Assembly (NCBI RefSeq): GCF_000413935.1
Contig: NZ_KE340374.1
Location: forward strand, 1-64,000
From: Acinetobacter colistiniresistens
GTDB taxonomy: Bacteria; Pseudomonadota; Gammaproteobacteria; Pseudomonadales; Moraxellaceae
DNA: 64,000 bases
Direction of reading: 5' to 3'
Below the pieces are notes generated by a model. It saw nothing but the letters and a program-made list of their open reading frames with translations, searched no databases and was not told the DNA's origin. Within the stretch, counting starts at the first letter, position 1, and each line of letters starts with the position of its first letter. Shown piece by piece: positions 9,222-18,250 of this stretch. The translations under genes were made by a program, and so were the position numbers.

Positions 9222-12200
9222 ATGAGCAACTTCTCGTTTTTAGAACCTGAATTTAAAAGCTTGGCAGCGACTGCCAAAGAAGCCGAAAAGCTCGTGTATA
9301 TTTCCCCTCAATTTGCACTTGCTGCTGCTCGAAGCTCGCTTGAAAGTCTTGTACTGTGGCTGTATCAATACGACAAAAAACTCACTCAGCCTTACGATGC
9401 TTCACTACATAACTTACTCAACGACCTCAAATTCAAAGACCTAATTCCGCCCTATATTTGGGACAAAATGGACAATATCCGCATGGTCGGCAACAGTGCC
9501 GTACATGGGAAAAAGTTCAAACAACTTACTACAGAAGAAACCGTAAAACACATCAGCCATTTATTCCTGATGTATGTTTGGTTTGAACGGAACTATGGCT
9601 CACCATCAAAAGACCGCTCTCAGTCGATTTTATTTAACCCAAAACTAATACCAAATGCTGACAATACTCAGCAAATCACCGCCAACCAAGAACAACTGCA
9701 AAAAGAAACAGAAGCTAAAGAAAAACAGTTTGCTGAACAACATAAAGCTTTACGGGAACGTGAGCAAAAACTTTTTGAACTGTCCGCAAGTTTAGAAGAG
9801 CGTGAAAAATTACTTGCAAATATAGATGCTGAACTTGCACAAAAACGTGCAGACGTTGAACAAGCCAAAATTGCCAACAGCAAAATCGAAGACCCTACCG
9901 ACTATAAAGAAGACGAAACCCGAAAACTTAAAATTGACCTCATGCTTGAAGAAGCAGGCTGGGAAATAGGTACATCGGTTCGAGAGGAAGTTGCTGTAAC
10001 AGGTATGCCAAGCCCAACGGGTAAAGGTGCAGTGGATTATGTACTGTATGATGCCAATGGCTTGCCTTTGGCTGTGGTTGAAGCAAAACGCACATCGACT
10101 GACCCTGATATTGGACAACAACAAGTCAAGCTCTATGCAGACTGTTTAGAGCAACAAACAGGACAACGCCCTGTTATTTTCTATACCAATGGCTATAAAA
10201 CACGAATCTGGAATGATGTGCAAGGTGGCCCACCACGTTTAGTTCATGGCTTTTATACGCAGGCAGAACTCAAACGCTTGATCGAAAGACGTAAAAACAA
10301 CCCTGATTTAAGCAGCTTCCCGATCAATGCGGACATTGTCGAGCGTTACTACCAAACTCGTGCCATCAAAGCCATGCTTGCAGCCTATCAACGTAAAGAA
10401 CGTGCAGGCTTACTGATTATGGCAACAGGCACAGGTAAAACACGTACTGCCATTGCACTGGTCGATGTGCTGATGAAAGCCAATGTAGTGCAAAAAGCAT
10501 TATTCCTTGCAGACCGCACTTCATTGGTCAATCAAGCGCACAATGCCTTTAAAGCCAATTTAAAAGATGCCTCATTCGTCAATTTACTTGAAGATAAGAA
10601 CCAAGTGGGTCGAGTCTATTTCTCGACCTATCAAACCATGATCGGCTTGATTGACGAAAAAAATGCCGATGGTACACGCCAATTCGGCACTGGCATGTTT
10701 GACCTGATTATTATTGATGAAGCACACCGCAGCGTTTATCAAAAATTTGGCGAGATTTTTAAATACTTCGATAGTTTGCTTGTTGGTTTAACTGCGACAC
10801 CGCGGGATGAAGTGGATCGTGATACATACGCACTGTTTGGCTTAGAAAGCGGTGTCCCAACTGATTACTATGATCTTGATCAAGCCATTGCCGATGGTTA
10901 TCTCGTACCGCCAAAAGCCTATTCTGTTCCGCTTAAATTTATGCGTGAAGGCGTGAAATATGACGAACTCTCAGAAGAAGAAAAACAACACTGGGATAGT
11001 CTAAATTGGGGAGATGAAGAAGCACCTGAGGAAGTTTCAGCATCCAAAATCAATAAAGAGCTGTTTAATACAGGCACGATTGATTTAATGCTCAAGCACT
11101 TGATGGAAAATGGTATTAAGACCGAAGGCGGTGATCGTCTTGGTAAAACCATTATCTTTGCCGTCAATCAAAAACATGCCCAGTTTATTGCTGATCGCTT
11201 CAATGAAAACTATCCGCAATATGATGGCAAGTTTGCCCGTGTCATTACCCATGCCACTAAGTATCCACAAAGCTTAATTGATGACTTTAGCAAGAAAGAC
11301 TTAGCTGAGCCACAGATTGCGATTTCAGTGGATATGCTCGATACAGGTATAGATGTGCCTGAAGTGGTCAATCTGGTGTTCTTTAAAGCTGTGCGCTCTA
11401 AAGTGAAATTTATGCAGATGATTGGGCGTGGTACACGCCTCTGCAAAGAATTATTTAGCCCTGAAAAAGATAAAAAAGAATTCTTTATTTTCGACTATTG
11501 TTCTAACTTTGAATACTTCAATGAAAACCCTGATGGTGCGCCTGTTGCGACCACAGAACCATTAGGACAACGTTTATTTAAAGCACGTTTAAATATCCTG
11601 AGTTTACTGAATGCGAAGGACGATGCCACCGAAGAATTAAAAGCTGTACAGCAAGATATGCGTCAGAGTTTACAGACTGAAGTGAAGTCTATGAACAATG
11701 AGAATTTCATTGTGAAATCTGAACTTGAGCATGTTGAACATTTCAAAAATGATGATGCTTGGAACAACTTGGATGACCTTGCGATAGGAACATTACGAGA
11801 ACACATTTCTAAATTACCAAACCAACTTGAGCCTGAAACTTTAGAAGCTAAATTGTTTGATATGCTTTGCTACAACCTTGAGTTGGCAGTATTGGAAAAG
11901 AACAATACAGCGATTCAGAGTTATGCCAATAAAGTGATTGAAATTGCTTCTAAGCTGGAAAGCAAAGAAAATATTCCTGTTGTTGCAGAACAGATTGCGC
12001 TGATTCAAGATATTCAAACCGTGGAATATTGGAAAGGTATTACCTTGCCAATGCTCGAAGCGATGCGTAAACGTATTCGTGGCTTGGTGAAACTGATTGA
12101 AAAATCCACATCGACTATTGTGTATTCTATGCTTGATGATGAAATTGGAGATATGCAAGCAGTCGATATACCAGTCGTTTCAAGTGGCGTAAACCTAGCC

Positions 12201-12662
12201 CAGTACAGTAAGCGTGTCGAAAGCTTTATTAAAGCCAATGAAAACCATATTACCATTGCCAAACTTAAGCGTGGTTTGGCTCTTACACCGACTGACTTAA
12301 GCGAGCTTGAACGCTTTGTCTTTGAAGCGCAAGAAGTAGAAAGCCGAGATAAATTTGAAGAATGTTTTGGGACAGAAAAATCACTGCCTCTTTTTATTCG
12401 TTCCTTGGTCGGTCTAGATCGTCAGGCAGTACAAGAAGCTTTTTCTAAGTATTTACAAGGCTCAACCTATAATGAAAAACAGATTCGATTTGTGGAAATG
12501 CTGATTGAGCATTTGACACAAAATGGTGTGTTAGAAGCAGCACAGTTATATGAACCACCGTTTAATCAGATCCATTTTGAAGGGATTGATGGTGTGTTTG
12601 GTGATGCAGATGCTGACAACATATTTGAGGTTGTTGAAGCGTTTAATGAAGCGGTGGCTTAA
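9222..12662 (+). CDS. hsdR: type I restriction-modification system, restriction/translocation subunit
   Basis: HsdR, the 1,146-residue motor and nuclease subunit that translocates and cuts unmethylated DNA. Residues 1-130 resemble a DUF4145 domain (MVGNSAVHGKK). A coiled coil with many Glu, Lys and Gln follows (150-225). The PD-(D/E)XK nuclease core has D272 and E287-A-K289. The helicase motor has Walker A ATGTGKT at 401-407 and DEAH at 499-502, then the motif VI region GRGTRL. The C-terminal part resembles the EcoEI-type HsdR tail. A GAGGG ribosome-binding site precedes the ATG. All catalytic motifs are intact. Confidence 0.95.
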   Translation: MSNFSFLEPEFKSLAATAKEAEKLVYISPQFALAAARSSLESLVLWLYQYDKKLTQPYDASLHNLLNDLKFKDLIPPYIWDKMDNIRMVGNSAVHGKKFKQLTTEETVKHISHLFLMYVWFERNYGSPSKDRSQSILFNPKLIPNADNTQQITANQEQLQKETEAKEKQFAEQHKALREREQKLFELSASLEEREKLLANIDAELAQKRADVEQAKIANSKIEDPTDYKEDETRKLKIDLMLEEAGWEIGTSVREEVAVTGMPSPTGKGAVDYVLYDANGLPLAVVEAKRTSTDPDIGQQQVKLYADCLEQQTGQRPVIFYTNGYKTRIWNDVQGGPPRLVHGFYTQAELKRLIERRKNNPDLSSFPINADIVERYYQTRAIKAMLAAYQRKERAGLLIMATGTGKTRTAIALVDVLMKANVVQKALFLADRTSLVNQAHNAFKANLKDASFVNLLEDKNQVGRVYFSTYQTMIGLIDEKNADGTRQFGTGMFDLIIIDEAHRSVYQKFGEIFKYFDSLLVGLTATPRDEVDRDTYALFGLESGVPTDYYDLDQAIADGYLVPPKAYSVPLKFMREGVKYDELSEEEKQHWDSLNWGDEEAPEEVSASKINKELFNTGTIDLMLKHLMENGIKTEGGDRLGKTIIFAVNQKHAQFIADRFNENYPQYDGKFARVITHATKYPQSLIDDFSKKDLAEPQIAISVDMLDTGIDVPEVVNLVFFKAVRSKVKFMQMIGRGTRLCKELFSPEKDKKEFFIFDYCSNFEYFNENPDGAPVATTEPLGQRLFKARLNILSLLNAKDDATEELKAVQQDMRQSLQTEVKSMNNENFIVKSELEHVEHFKNDDAWNNLDDLAIGTLREHISKLPNQLEPETLEAKLFDMLCYNLELAVLEKNNTAIQSYANKVIEIASKLESKENIPVVAEQIALIQDIQTVEYWKGITLPMLEAMRKRIRGLVKLIEKSTSTIVYSMLDDEIGDMQAVDIPVVSSGVNLAQYSKRVESFIKANENHITIAKLKRGLALTPTDLSELERFVFEAQEVESRDKFEECFGTEKSLPLFIRSLVGLDRQAVQEAFSKYLQGSTYNEKQIRFVEMLIEHLTQNGVLEAAQLYEPPFNQIHFEGIDGVFGDADADNIFEVVEAFNEAVA

Positions 12663-12700
12663 TTAATAAAGAATTTAAACGAAATATTAAGGGGCAAATT

Positions 12701-15154
12701 ATGTTAAAAAATATAGAAATAGAAAATTTTGGAAGCTACCAGAATTTCAATGGATTAGCCGAAAAGAATTATTTTAAAAAAATGAATATCATCTATGGAG
12801 CAAACTACTCTGGGAAAACAACTTTATCAAGGATTTTCGCACTATTAAAAAATAAAAATGATCCAGAAAACTATTTAAATCCCATTTTTAAAACAGTATT
12901 TGAAAATGAAATTATAGATTCTAGTAATTATAAAGAAAATTCTAAAGAATTATTGGTGTTTAATAAAGATTTTATAAATGAAAATTTATCTTTCCTAGTA
13001 TTTAATAATCATGAAACAGGTAGTATAAAAAGCTTTGATGCTGTTATAGTTGGGCAAGATCAAATATTAATAGATAATAAAATAAATGAATTAAACTCTT
13101 CATCAGAAATTTTGGAGGTAACTAAAGAAGGTATAAATATAGTATTAGATCAGATAGATCAAGATAAAAAGAAAATTCATGAAGAAAAAACAGAATTAAC
13201 AACAAAAATAAATAGAAGTCTAACTAACAAGGCTAGGGATCTTGAGGCTATAGGTTTAAGTACTGCTCGTACATATCAACGTCCAAATCTAGTTAGTGAC
13301 ATTGAGAAAATATTAGAGTTAAACCAAAATCTAGTAAAAAAATTCACAGAAGAAGAGCTCCAGAAAAAATTTAATGATATGAAGGTTTCCCAAAAGCCTG
13401 AAATCAATATCAAAAACAAGGAAATAGAAATACAAGAAGCGGTAACTAAGCATATTGATAAATGCAAAATAAAGTTAAAAGAAGTAGTTGAAAAAAATAT
13501 TACTAAAGAAATTAATGAGTTTTTTAAGGAATGGGCTCTTCAAGGATATCATTTACACGAAGAACATAATAAAGAAACTTGTGAGTTCTGTGGTGGTGAG
13601 CTAAAAAAATCAGTATTAGAAAGATATAAGATTTTTTCGAATTTGAAAGAGGAAAATCTCAGAAATGAAATGATTGGGCTTATTGAAAGCCAGAAGAAAA
13701 TATCTAAAGCTTTATCTGGTCTTATAGAGGGATTTGTAGAACCAGATGCATACTTCTATGATAGTTTTAAAAGTGAATATTTACGGTTGCTTGAAAATAT
13801 TAAATCCAAAGCTTTTGATTTTTCAGAAAACCTATCTTTATTAGAGTTAAAATTAGATGAAAAACTCGTTAATCTTAGTCTTGAACTAATTTTTGACTTT
13901 GTTCCTTTAGAGGGAAGCTTTAAGGCTTTAATAGATTCTTATATCCAAGTACTCGATATATGCAATAAGAATGATCAGTTTTCAAAAAATATAGGTAGAG
14001 AACAAGATAAATTAAAATCTGAAGTACTTGAAGAGCGTATTGTTGAGTACCTAATTGAATTTGAATGGCACAAAAAAAATAGTAAAATAATTGATTTGGA
14101 GGAAAGTGTTAGAAAGCTGATTCCATTTGAACAAGAAAACTCTGAAAGAGTTTCAGAAATTCAAACCTATCAGGTTAATATTCAAGAGGAAATAAAAAAA
14201 CTAAATGCTCAGAAAAGTACTATAAGTGCAGCAAGTGAATTAGTTAATAAATTTCTTAATAGTTTTTTCGGTCATGAAAGTTTATCTTTAATTCCTATAG
14301 AAGCGGAAGGTCAACAAGGTCGATTTAAAATAGTAAGAAATGGACAGGAGGCTTATAATTTAAGCGAAGGCGAATGTACATTGGTGGCTTTTTGTTATTT
14401 TATCGCTTTGGTATACAATTTGAAAAATATAGAGAAATTATCAGATGTGATCATTTATATTGATGATCCTATATCGAGCTTGGATTCCAATAATATTTTC
14501 TATATTTATAGTCTAATAGAAAATATTATATGTAAAGAAAAATCATATAAGCAATTATTTATATCGACCCACAACTTAGAATTTTTTAAATATCTACGAA
14601 AATTAACTATTCCGAAAAAGAGGACACATATTAAGAGTTGCAGTGATCCATCTTGCACTTCAATAAAGAAAAATGATAATGAAGATCTATCCTTTTATCT
14701 TATTAATAAAGAAAATAATATCAGCAAATTAGATGTTCTCCCAAATTATTTAAGAAAATATAATACTGAGTTTAACTATTTATTTTCACAAATATGGAAC
14801 TGTGCACAAGTAACAACTGAATTAACTCCAGACCAAATTTACAATTTTAGTAATAATATGAGAAAATTTTTTGAAGTCTATAGTTATTTCAAGTATCCCT
14901 CTGATCAAAATAAATCAGAATTTAGGGAAAATTTCTTCGATTCAGAAAATAATCTTAATCATTTTAAACTTATTGATAGGATTGCAAATGAATACTCCCA
15001 TGCAGAAGAAATATTTGATAGAACAATGAAACCAATTTCTTCTCAAGAAATGATTAGTGCTGCAAAGTTTATACTGGAAAGATTAAAAGTAAACGACTTA
15101 ACTCAATATAATGCTTTGGTGCAAAGTACTAAAGATATCCGTGAAGAAAATTAA
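12701..15154 (+). CDS. rloC: RloC-like anticodon nuclease (AAA_13 ATPase with zinc hook)
   Basis: An 817-residue SMC/Rad50-like ATPase of the PrrC/RloC group. Walker A GANYSGKT lies at 33-40, the ABC signature LSEGE at 554-558 and Walker B IIYIDDP at 584-590. Long coiled coils flank a CEFC zinc-hook motif (C294, C297), the mark of RloC rather than the shorter PrrC. The C-terminal region carries R721-x3-E725 and H767, matching the Arg-Glu-His triad of the PrrC/RloC tRNA nuclease. Known members cut tRNA in the anticodon loop when phage or DNA damage disturbs the linked restriction system. It follows hsdR by 38 bp with its own ribosome-binding site. Base composition is more AT-rich than hsdR. 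Family assignment is by motif only. Confidence 0.8.
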   Translation: MLKNIEIENFGSYQNFNGLAEKNYFKKMNIIYGANYSGKTTLSRIFALLKNKNDPENYLNPIFKTVFENEIIDSSNYKENSKELLVFNKDFINENLSFLVFNNHETGSIKSFDAVIVGQDQILIDNKINELNSSSEILEVTKEGINIVLDQIDQDKKKIHEEKTELTTKINRSLTNKARDLEAIGLSTARTYQRPNLVSDIEKILELNQNLVKKFTEEELQKKFNDMKVSQKPEINIKNKEIEIQEAVTKHIDKCKIKLKEVVEKNITKEINEFFKEWALQGYHLHEEHNKETCEFCGGELKKSVLERYKIFSNLKEENLRNEMIGLIESQKKISKALSGLIEGFVEPDAYFYDSFKSEYLRLLENIKSKAFDFSENLSLLELKLDEKLVNLSLELIFDFVPLEGSFKALIDSYIQVLDICNKNDQFSKNIGREQDKLKSEVLEERIVEYLIEFEWHKKNSKIIDLEESVRKLIPFEQENSERVSEIQTYQVNIQEEIKKLNAQKSTISAASELVNKFLNSFFGHESLSLIPIEAEGQQGRFKIVRNGQEAYNLSEGECTLVAFCYFIALVYNLKNIEKLSDVIIYIDDPISSLDSNNIFYIYSLIENIICKEKSYKQLFISTHNLEFFKYLRKLTIPKKRTHIKSCSDPSCTSIKKNDNEDLSFYLINKENNISKLDVLPNYLRKYNTEFNYLFSQIWNCAQVTTELTPDQIYNFSNNMRKFFEVYSYFKYPSDQNKSEFRENFFDSENNLNHFKLIDRIANEYSHAEEIFDRTMKPISSQEMISAAKFILERLKVNDLTQYNALVQSTKDIREEN

Positions 15155-15180
15155 GTATACTAATTAGGAATTCAGTTGTA

Positions 15181-15214
15181 TGGTCTACTAGGAGAAAGAA
15201 TAACTGGTAGGCCA
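15181..15214 (+). terminator. hairpin after the hsd-rloC operon
   Basis: TGGTCTACTAG and CTGGTAGGCCA pair over 11 positions with two G-U pairs. The tail TCAATAATAATT is only weakly U-rich, so this is a likely but not certain terminator. Confidence 0.5.
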
Positions 15215-15338
15215 TCAATAATAATTAGATTCTATCATGGTTTGCTAAATTTGAAGTATCTGTAAAATGTGAAACAATGTATAAGCTGTACTAGTTCAAA
15301 CCTGATCTAACAGATCCAGATTTTAATCGCTCCCTGTT

Positions 15339-16271
15339 TTATTTAATACCTTCACTTGCCAAAGCTGATGTAGAATCCCAGTCAGCCCAAAGTTCAATAT
15401 ACATTTCTCGTATATTTTTATTCGTAGTCTTTTTCCAAATTTCCTCCCACCAAAAAGAAGTTTGTGTTTTACGAATAATGGATAATGGATGAATATCAAA
15501 TTCTCTAATTTGATTGAATTTAGAAGAGTTTATTAAATAACTATCGATCAAACTACGGTGTGAGCTATCGTAAAGTGCTTTCCATAATCGAGCAAAACTT
15601 TGTAATGTGATTCGACCACCTTCACCAATAGAAGTTGAAATATGAGCTCGTGTTTCTAATACTTCTACAAATCCATTTTTTTGTTCACGAATAATTAATA
15701 ATTCACCTTCATCTGAAAGACTACGTACAAAATGAATTTTTTTTATTCCTGATAAGAAAATTTCTTGATCTGTTTTCCCTGTAGTTAAAAATAATTTAGG
15801 TATATCGATTTCTGGATTCCCTATTGCTTCAAAAAAAGAATGCGGTGTTGGATGCCCATACCCATGTACTAACCAGTCTTGATTAACACCTAAGAAATCT
15901 GCAATTTTTCTAAGTTCAGTAAAAGTTGGCTCTTGTTTTCCTTGAATCCAATCTAAAAATATTTCGGCTGTTTCATATCCAAGTCGTTCGGCAATTAAAG
16001 AATATTTAATTTCTTCAATTTGTGATGAATTTAGCCATTCTATTGCTTTAATTAAGCGAGCTGATAGTTCCCTCTTCCGGTCAAGGAGTTGATAAGGATT
16101 AAGTACGGTATCGCCATCTAAATCAATTTTTTTAAAATTAAAACTATTTTCAAGGCGTGCCAAAATTTCAGCATTCATGGAGCGTTTTGTATTTTGAGCT
16201 TCATTTTCAATTTTTTGTTTTAATTCAGTAGGTAATCTCAATTTTATCTGTGAATCAGGTAATAGACTCAT
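15339..16271 (-). CDS. Arc-type ribbon-helix-helix plus helix-turn-helix regulator
   Basis: A predicted DNA-binding protein of about 310 residues. The N-terminus IKLRLPTELKQKIENEA and SMNAEILARLENSF is an Arc/Mnt ribbon-helix-helix domain. A second DNA-binding region around residues 115-165 resembles an XRE/phage-repressor HTH (AERLGYETAEIFLDWIQGKQ, then ELRKIADFLGVNQDWLVHG). The C-terminal half is unrecognised. A GTG start six codons upstream is also possible; a GGAG lies before both. It is divergent from a second small Arc gene, with two palindromes in between, so it probably represses one or both genes. Its place next to istAB suggests control of the transposon or its cargo (inference). 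Confidence 0.75.
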   Translation of the reverse strand: MSLLPDSQIKLRLPTELKQKIENEAQNTKRSMNAEILARLENSFNFKKIDLDGDTVLNPYQLLDRKRELSARLIKAIEWLNSSQIEEIKYSLIAERLGYETAEIFLDWIQGKQEPTFTELRKIADFLGVNQDWLVHGYGHPTPHSFFEAIGNPEIDIPKLFLTTGKTDQEIFLSGIKKIHFVRSLSDEGELLIIREQKNGFVEVLETRAHISTSIGEGGRITLQSFARLWKALYDSSHRSLIDSYLINSSKFNQIREFDIHPLSIIRKTQTSFWWEEIWKKTTNKNIREMYIELWADWDSTSALASEGIK

Positions 16272-16309
16272 AAAAAAGTTAAACTCCACGCATTGACACT
16301 AAACCACAA

Positions 16310-16340
16310 TGATGTAACATCAATGAACCATATTGGTTCA
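16310..16340. promoter_or_regulatory. two adjacent palindromes between the divergent Arc genes
   Basis: TGATGTAACATCA (16310-16322) and TGAACCATATTGGTTCA (16324-16340) are perfect inverted repeats placed back to back in the 80-bp gap between the two divergent regulator genes. Such dyads are typical operators for Arc or phage-type repressors. A TTGACA box lies at 16293-16298. Which protein binds which palindrome is unknown. Confidence 0.6.
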
Positions 16341-16351
16341 GTGAGGTCGAT

Positions 16352-16543
16352 GTGAACTCAAATATTAATGAAACCGCTCAACTTAAGATTCGTATCCCAG
16401 CATCACTACGGAAACAATTACAACAGGAATCCATTGCACAACAAAGATCAATGAATGCTCAAATTAACTTTATTTTAAAGCAATTTTTGCAAATTCCTAG
16501 CAATGTACAACAGATGAAAGATAACCAAATACGGCAGAAATAA
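16352..16543 (+). CDS. small Arc-family DNA-binding protein
   Basis: A 63-residue protein that is almost entirely one ribbon-helix-helix domain: LKIRIPASLRKQLQQESIAQ followed by RSMNAQINFILKQFL. It resembles the N-terminus of the divergent regulator at 15339-16271, so the two could share operators or form mixed complexes. The start is a GTG preceded by GAGG. It lies directly upstream of the transposase genes, separated by two hairpins, and may control them (inference). Confidence 0.72.
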   Translation: MNSNINETAQLKIRIPASLRKQLQQESIAQQRSMNAQINFILKQFLQIPSNVQQMKDNQIRQK

Positions 16544-16544
16544 T

Positions 16545-16605
16545 AGAGACTCATGCGGGTACATGAGTCTCTAAAGTTGTCTTAATTTTGCCGTCAAGAC
16601 AACTT
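16545..16605 (+). terminator. two consecutive hairpins between the Arc gene and istA
   Basis: AGAGACTCATG pairs with CATGAGTCTCT (16545-16572), followed at once by AAGTTGTCTT pairing with AAGACAACTT (16574-16605). Neither has a clean U tract, although short T runs are nearby. They may insulate istA from upstream transcription, a common precaution in insertion sequences, or fold the istA leader. Confidence 0.5.
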
Positions 16606-16684
16606 CATTGTATTGAACATCGATTGATTTATCAATGTTCACACGGTGCTTTCTGCCTCTTTTAAACCAAAGAGGTCCATTCCT

Positions 16685-18250
16685 ATGCGTATTGAAACAG
16701 ATAAAATTAGACAAATTGTTCGACTACTTAATCTTGGGTATAGCCAAAGGTCAATAGCGATACAGGCTCGGGCTAACCGCAGTTCTGTAAAAACCATTTT
16801 TGATAAATTAACACTTTTCCCGATTGATAATAGTGAGCTTAATTTATTTACTAATCTGGAGTTGTTGGATTATTTTGAGATTTCACGTACTCCAACTTAT
16901 CCAACACGAAAAATCTATCCTGATTTTGAATATATCAATCAAGAGCTTAAAAAGCGGGATATGACATTGGAACTACTTTGGCAAGAATATATTGCTCAAT
17001 ATAAAAACGGTCTTTCATATTCTCGTTTTTGCCATGTATTTAATCATTTTCGGAATAAAAAACATGCCTCAATGCGCCAAACATTTAAAAGTGGTGAAGC
17101 ATTGCTTGTTGATTTCTGTGGTAGAACAATGGAAATTACATCTCCAATAGATGGATCAAAAAGCTATGCTCAAGTATTTGTGGGGGTTCTAGGGGCTTCT
17201 GCGTATACATTTGCTTATGCTGTGCCAAGTCAAAGGGTGGAACATTGGCTCGAATGTTTTATCAAAACTTTTGATCATATCGGTGGTGTTCCTGCAACTG
17301 TGATCACAGACAATCTCAAATCAGCAGTCATTAAGAACAATAAGACTGGTTTAGTTTTTCAAAAGGATTTTGAAGACTTTGCTGCACATTATGATTTTGC
17401 AATTATTCCAACTCGTCCTCGTCATCCAAAAGATAAAGGTCTAGCTGAAGTTAGTGTTCAGATTGTACAACGTGCAGTACTTGCTTCCTTACGAAATCAA
17501 AAATTCTTTTCGATTGAAGAATTAAACCAAGCCATTCAGGAAAAGATGGATGTTATTAATCGAAAAACAACTCGACGTTTTACCATTAGTCGTTATGAGC
17601 AATTTTTGGCGTTGGATAGCAAAGATATATCACCATTACCAATTTATCCTTATGAACTTTGTTCATGGAAAAGGCATGTAAGAGTGAGTGAATTTTATCG
17701 AGTTGAGTATGAAGGTAATCAATATTCAGTTCCTTATACCTATATACATTTGCATGTCGATCTCAAAGTTACCCAATCAGCAATACATGTTTTTTATGAA
17801 CGTGAAAAAATTGCGGAGCATGCAATTAGTCACGGTATTCGTCAAGATATTTGTCTTGATGAACATATGTCACCGGCACACCTCACTCAAAAAGGTTTAT
17901 CAAAAGATGAAATTATTTATTGGGCAAATCGGGCTGGTCCAAATACTTCACAGTATGTATGCCATATTTTAAATCAAAAAGGCGATCTCGCTAGAAATAT
18001 TAAATCACTGAACAAACTGAGGAAATGGGTTGTGGATAATCAAAAATCCCATTGTCTTGAAGATGCTTGTGATTTTGCAACACAACGACAAATTTATGCC
18101 TTGGATCGGCTGCAACGCATTATTGCAAACAGTGCTTATCAAATACAGCAACAACCTTTATCCGATGCATTAAGTCATATACCCACACCACACCATAACC
18201 TTCGCGGTGCAGATTACTATTTCCGCAATTCTGGAGCTGCTCATGCTTAA
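16685..18250 (+). CDS. istA: IS21-family transposase IstA
   Basis: A 521-residue DDE transposase of the IS21/IstA group, which cuts and joins the element ends. The N-terminus holds an HTH (IRQIVRLLNLGYSQRSIA). The rve/DDE core has D143 (VDFCGR), D209 (VITDN) and E255 in HPKDKGLAEVSVQIVQR, the pattern typical of IstA. I choose the ATG at 16685, with AGAGG nine bases upstream, rather than an earlier in-frame start. All catalytic residues are present. Its end overlaps the istB start by 8 bp, as in other IS21 elements. Confidence 0.93.
   Translation: MRIETDKIRQIVRLLNLGYSQRSIAIQARANRSSVKTIFDKLTLFPIDNSELNLFTNLELLDYFEISRTPTYPTRKIYPDFEYINQELKKRDMTLELLWQEYIAQYKNGLSYSRFCHVFNHFRNKKHASMRQTFKSGEALLVDFCGRTMEITSPIDGSKSYAQVFVGVLGASAYTFAYAVPSQRVEHWLECFIKTFDHIGGVPATVITDNLKSAVIKNNKTGLVFQKDFEDFAAHYDFAIIPTRPRHPKDKGLAEVSVQIVQRAVLASLRNQKFFSIEELNQAIQEKMDVINRKTTRRFTISRYEQFLALDSKDISPLPIYPYELCSWKRHVRVSEFYRVEYEGNQYSVPYTYIHLHVDLKVTQSAIHVFYEREKIAEHAISHGIRQDICLDEHMSPAHLTQKGLSKDEIIYWANRAGPNTSQYVCHILNQKGDLARNIKSLNKLRKWVVDNQKSHCLEDACDFATQRQIYALDRLQRIIANSAYQIQQQPLSDALSHIPTPHHNLRGADYYFRNSGAAHA

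Noticed and set aside
9668..12262. Several frames of 60-105 codons opposite hsdR
   Set aside because: They are shadows of the long hsdR frame without ribosome-binding sites or domain patterns.
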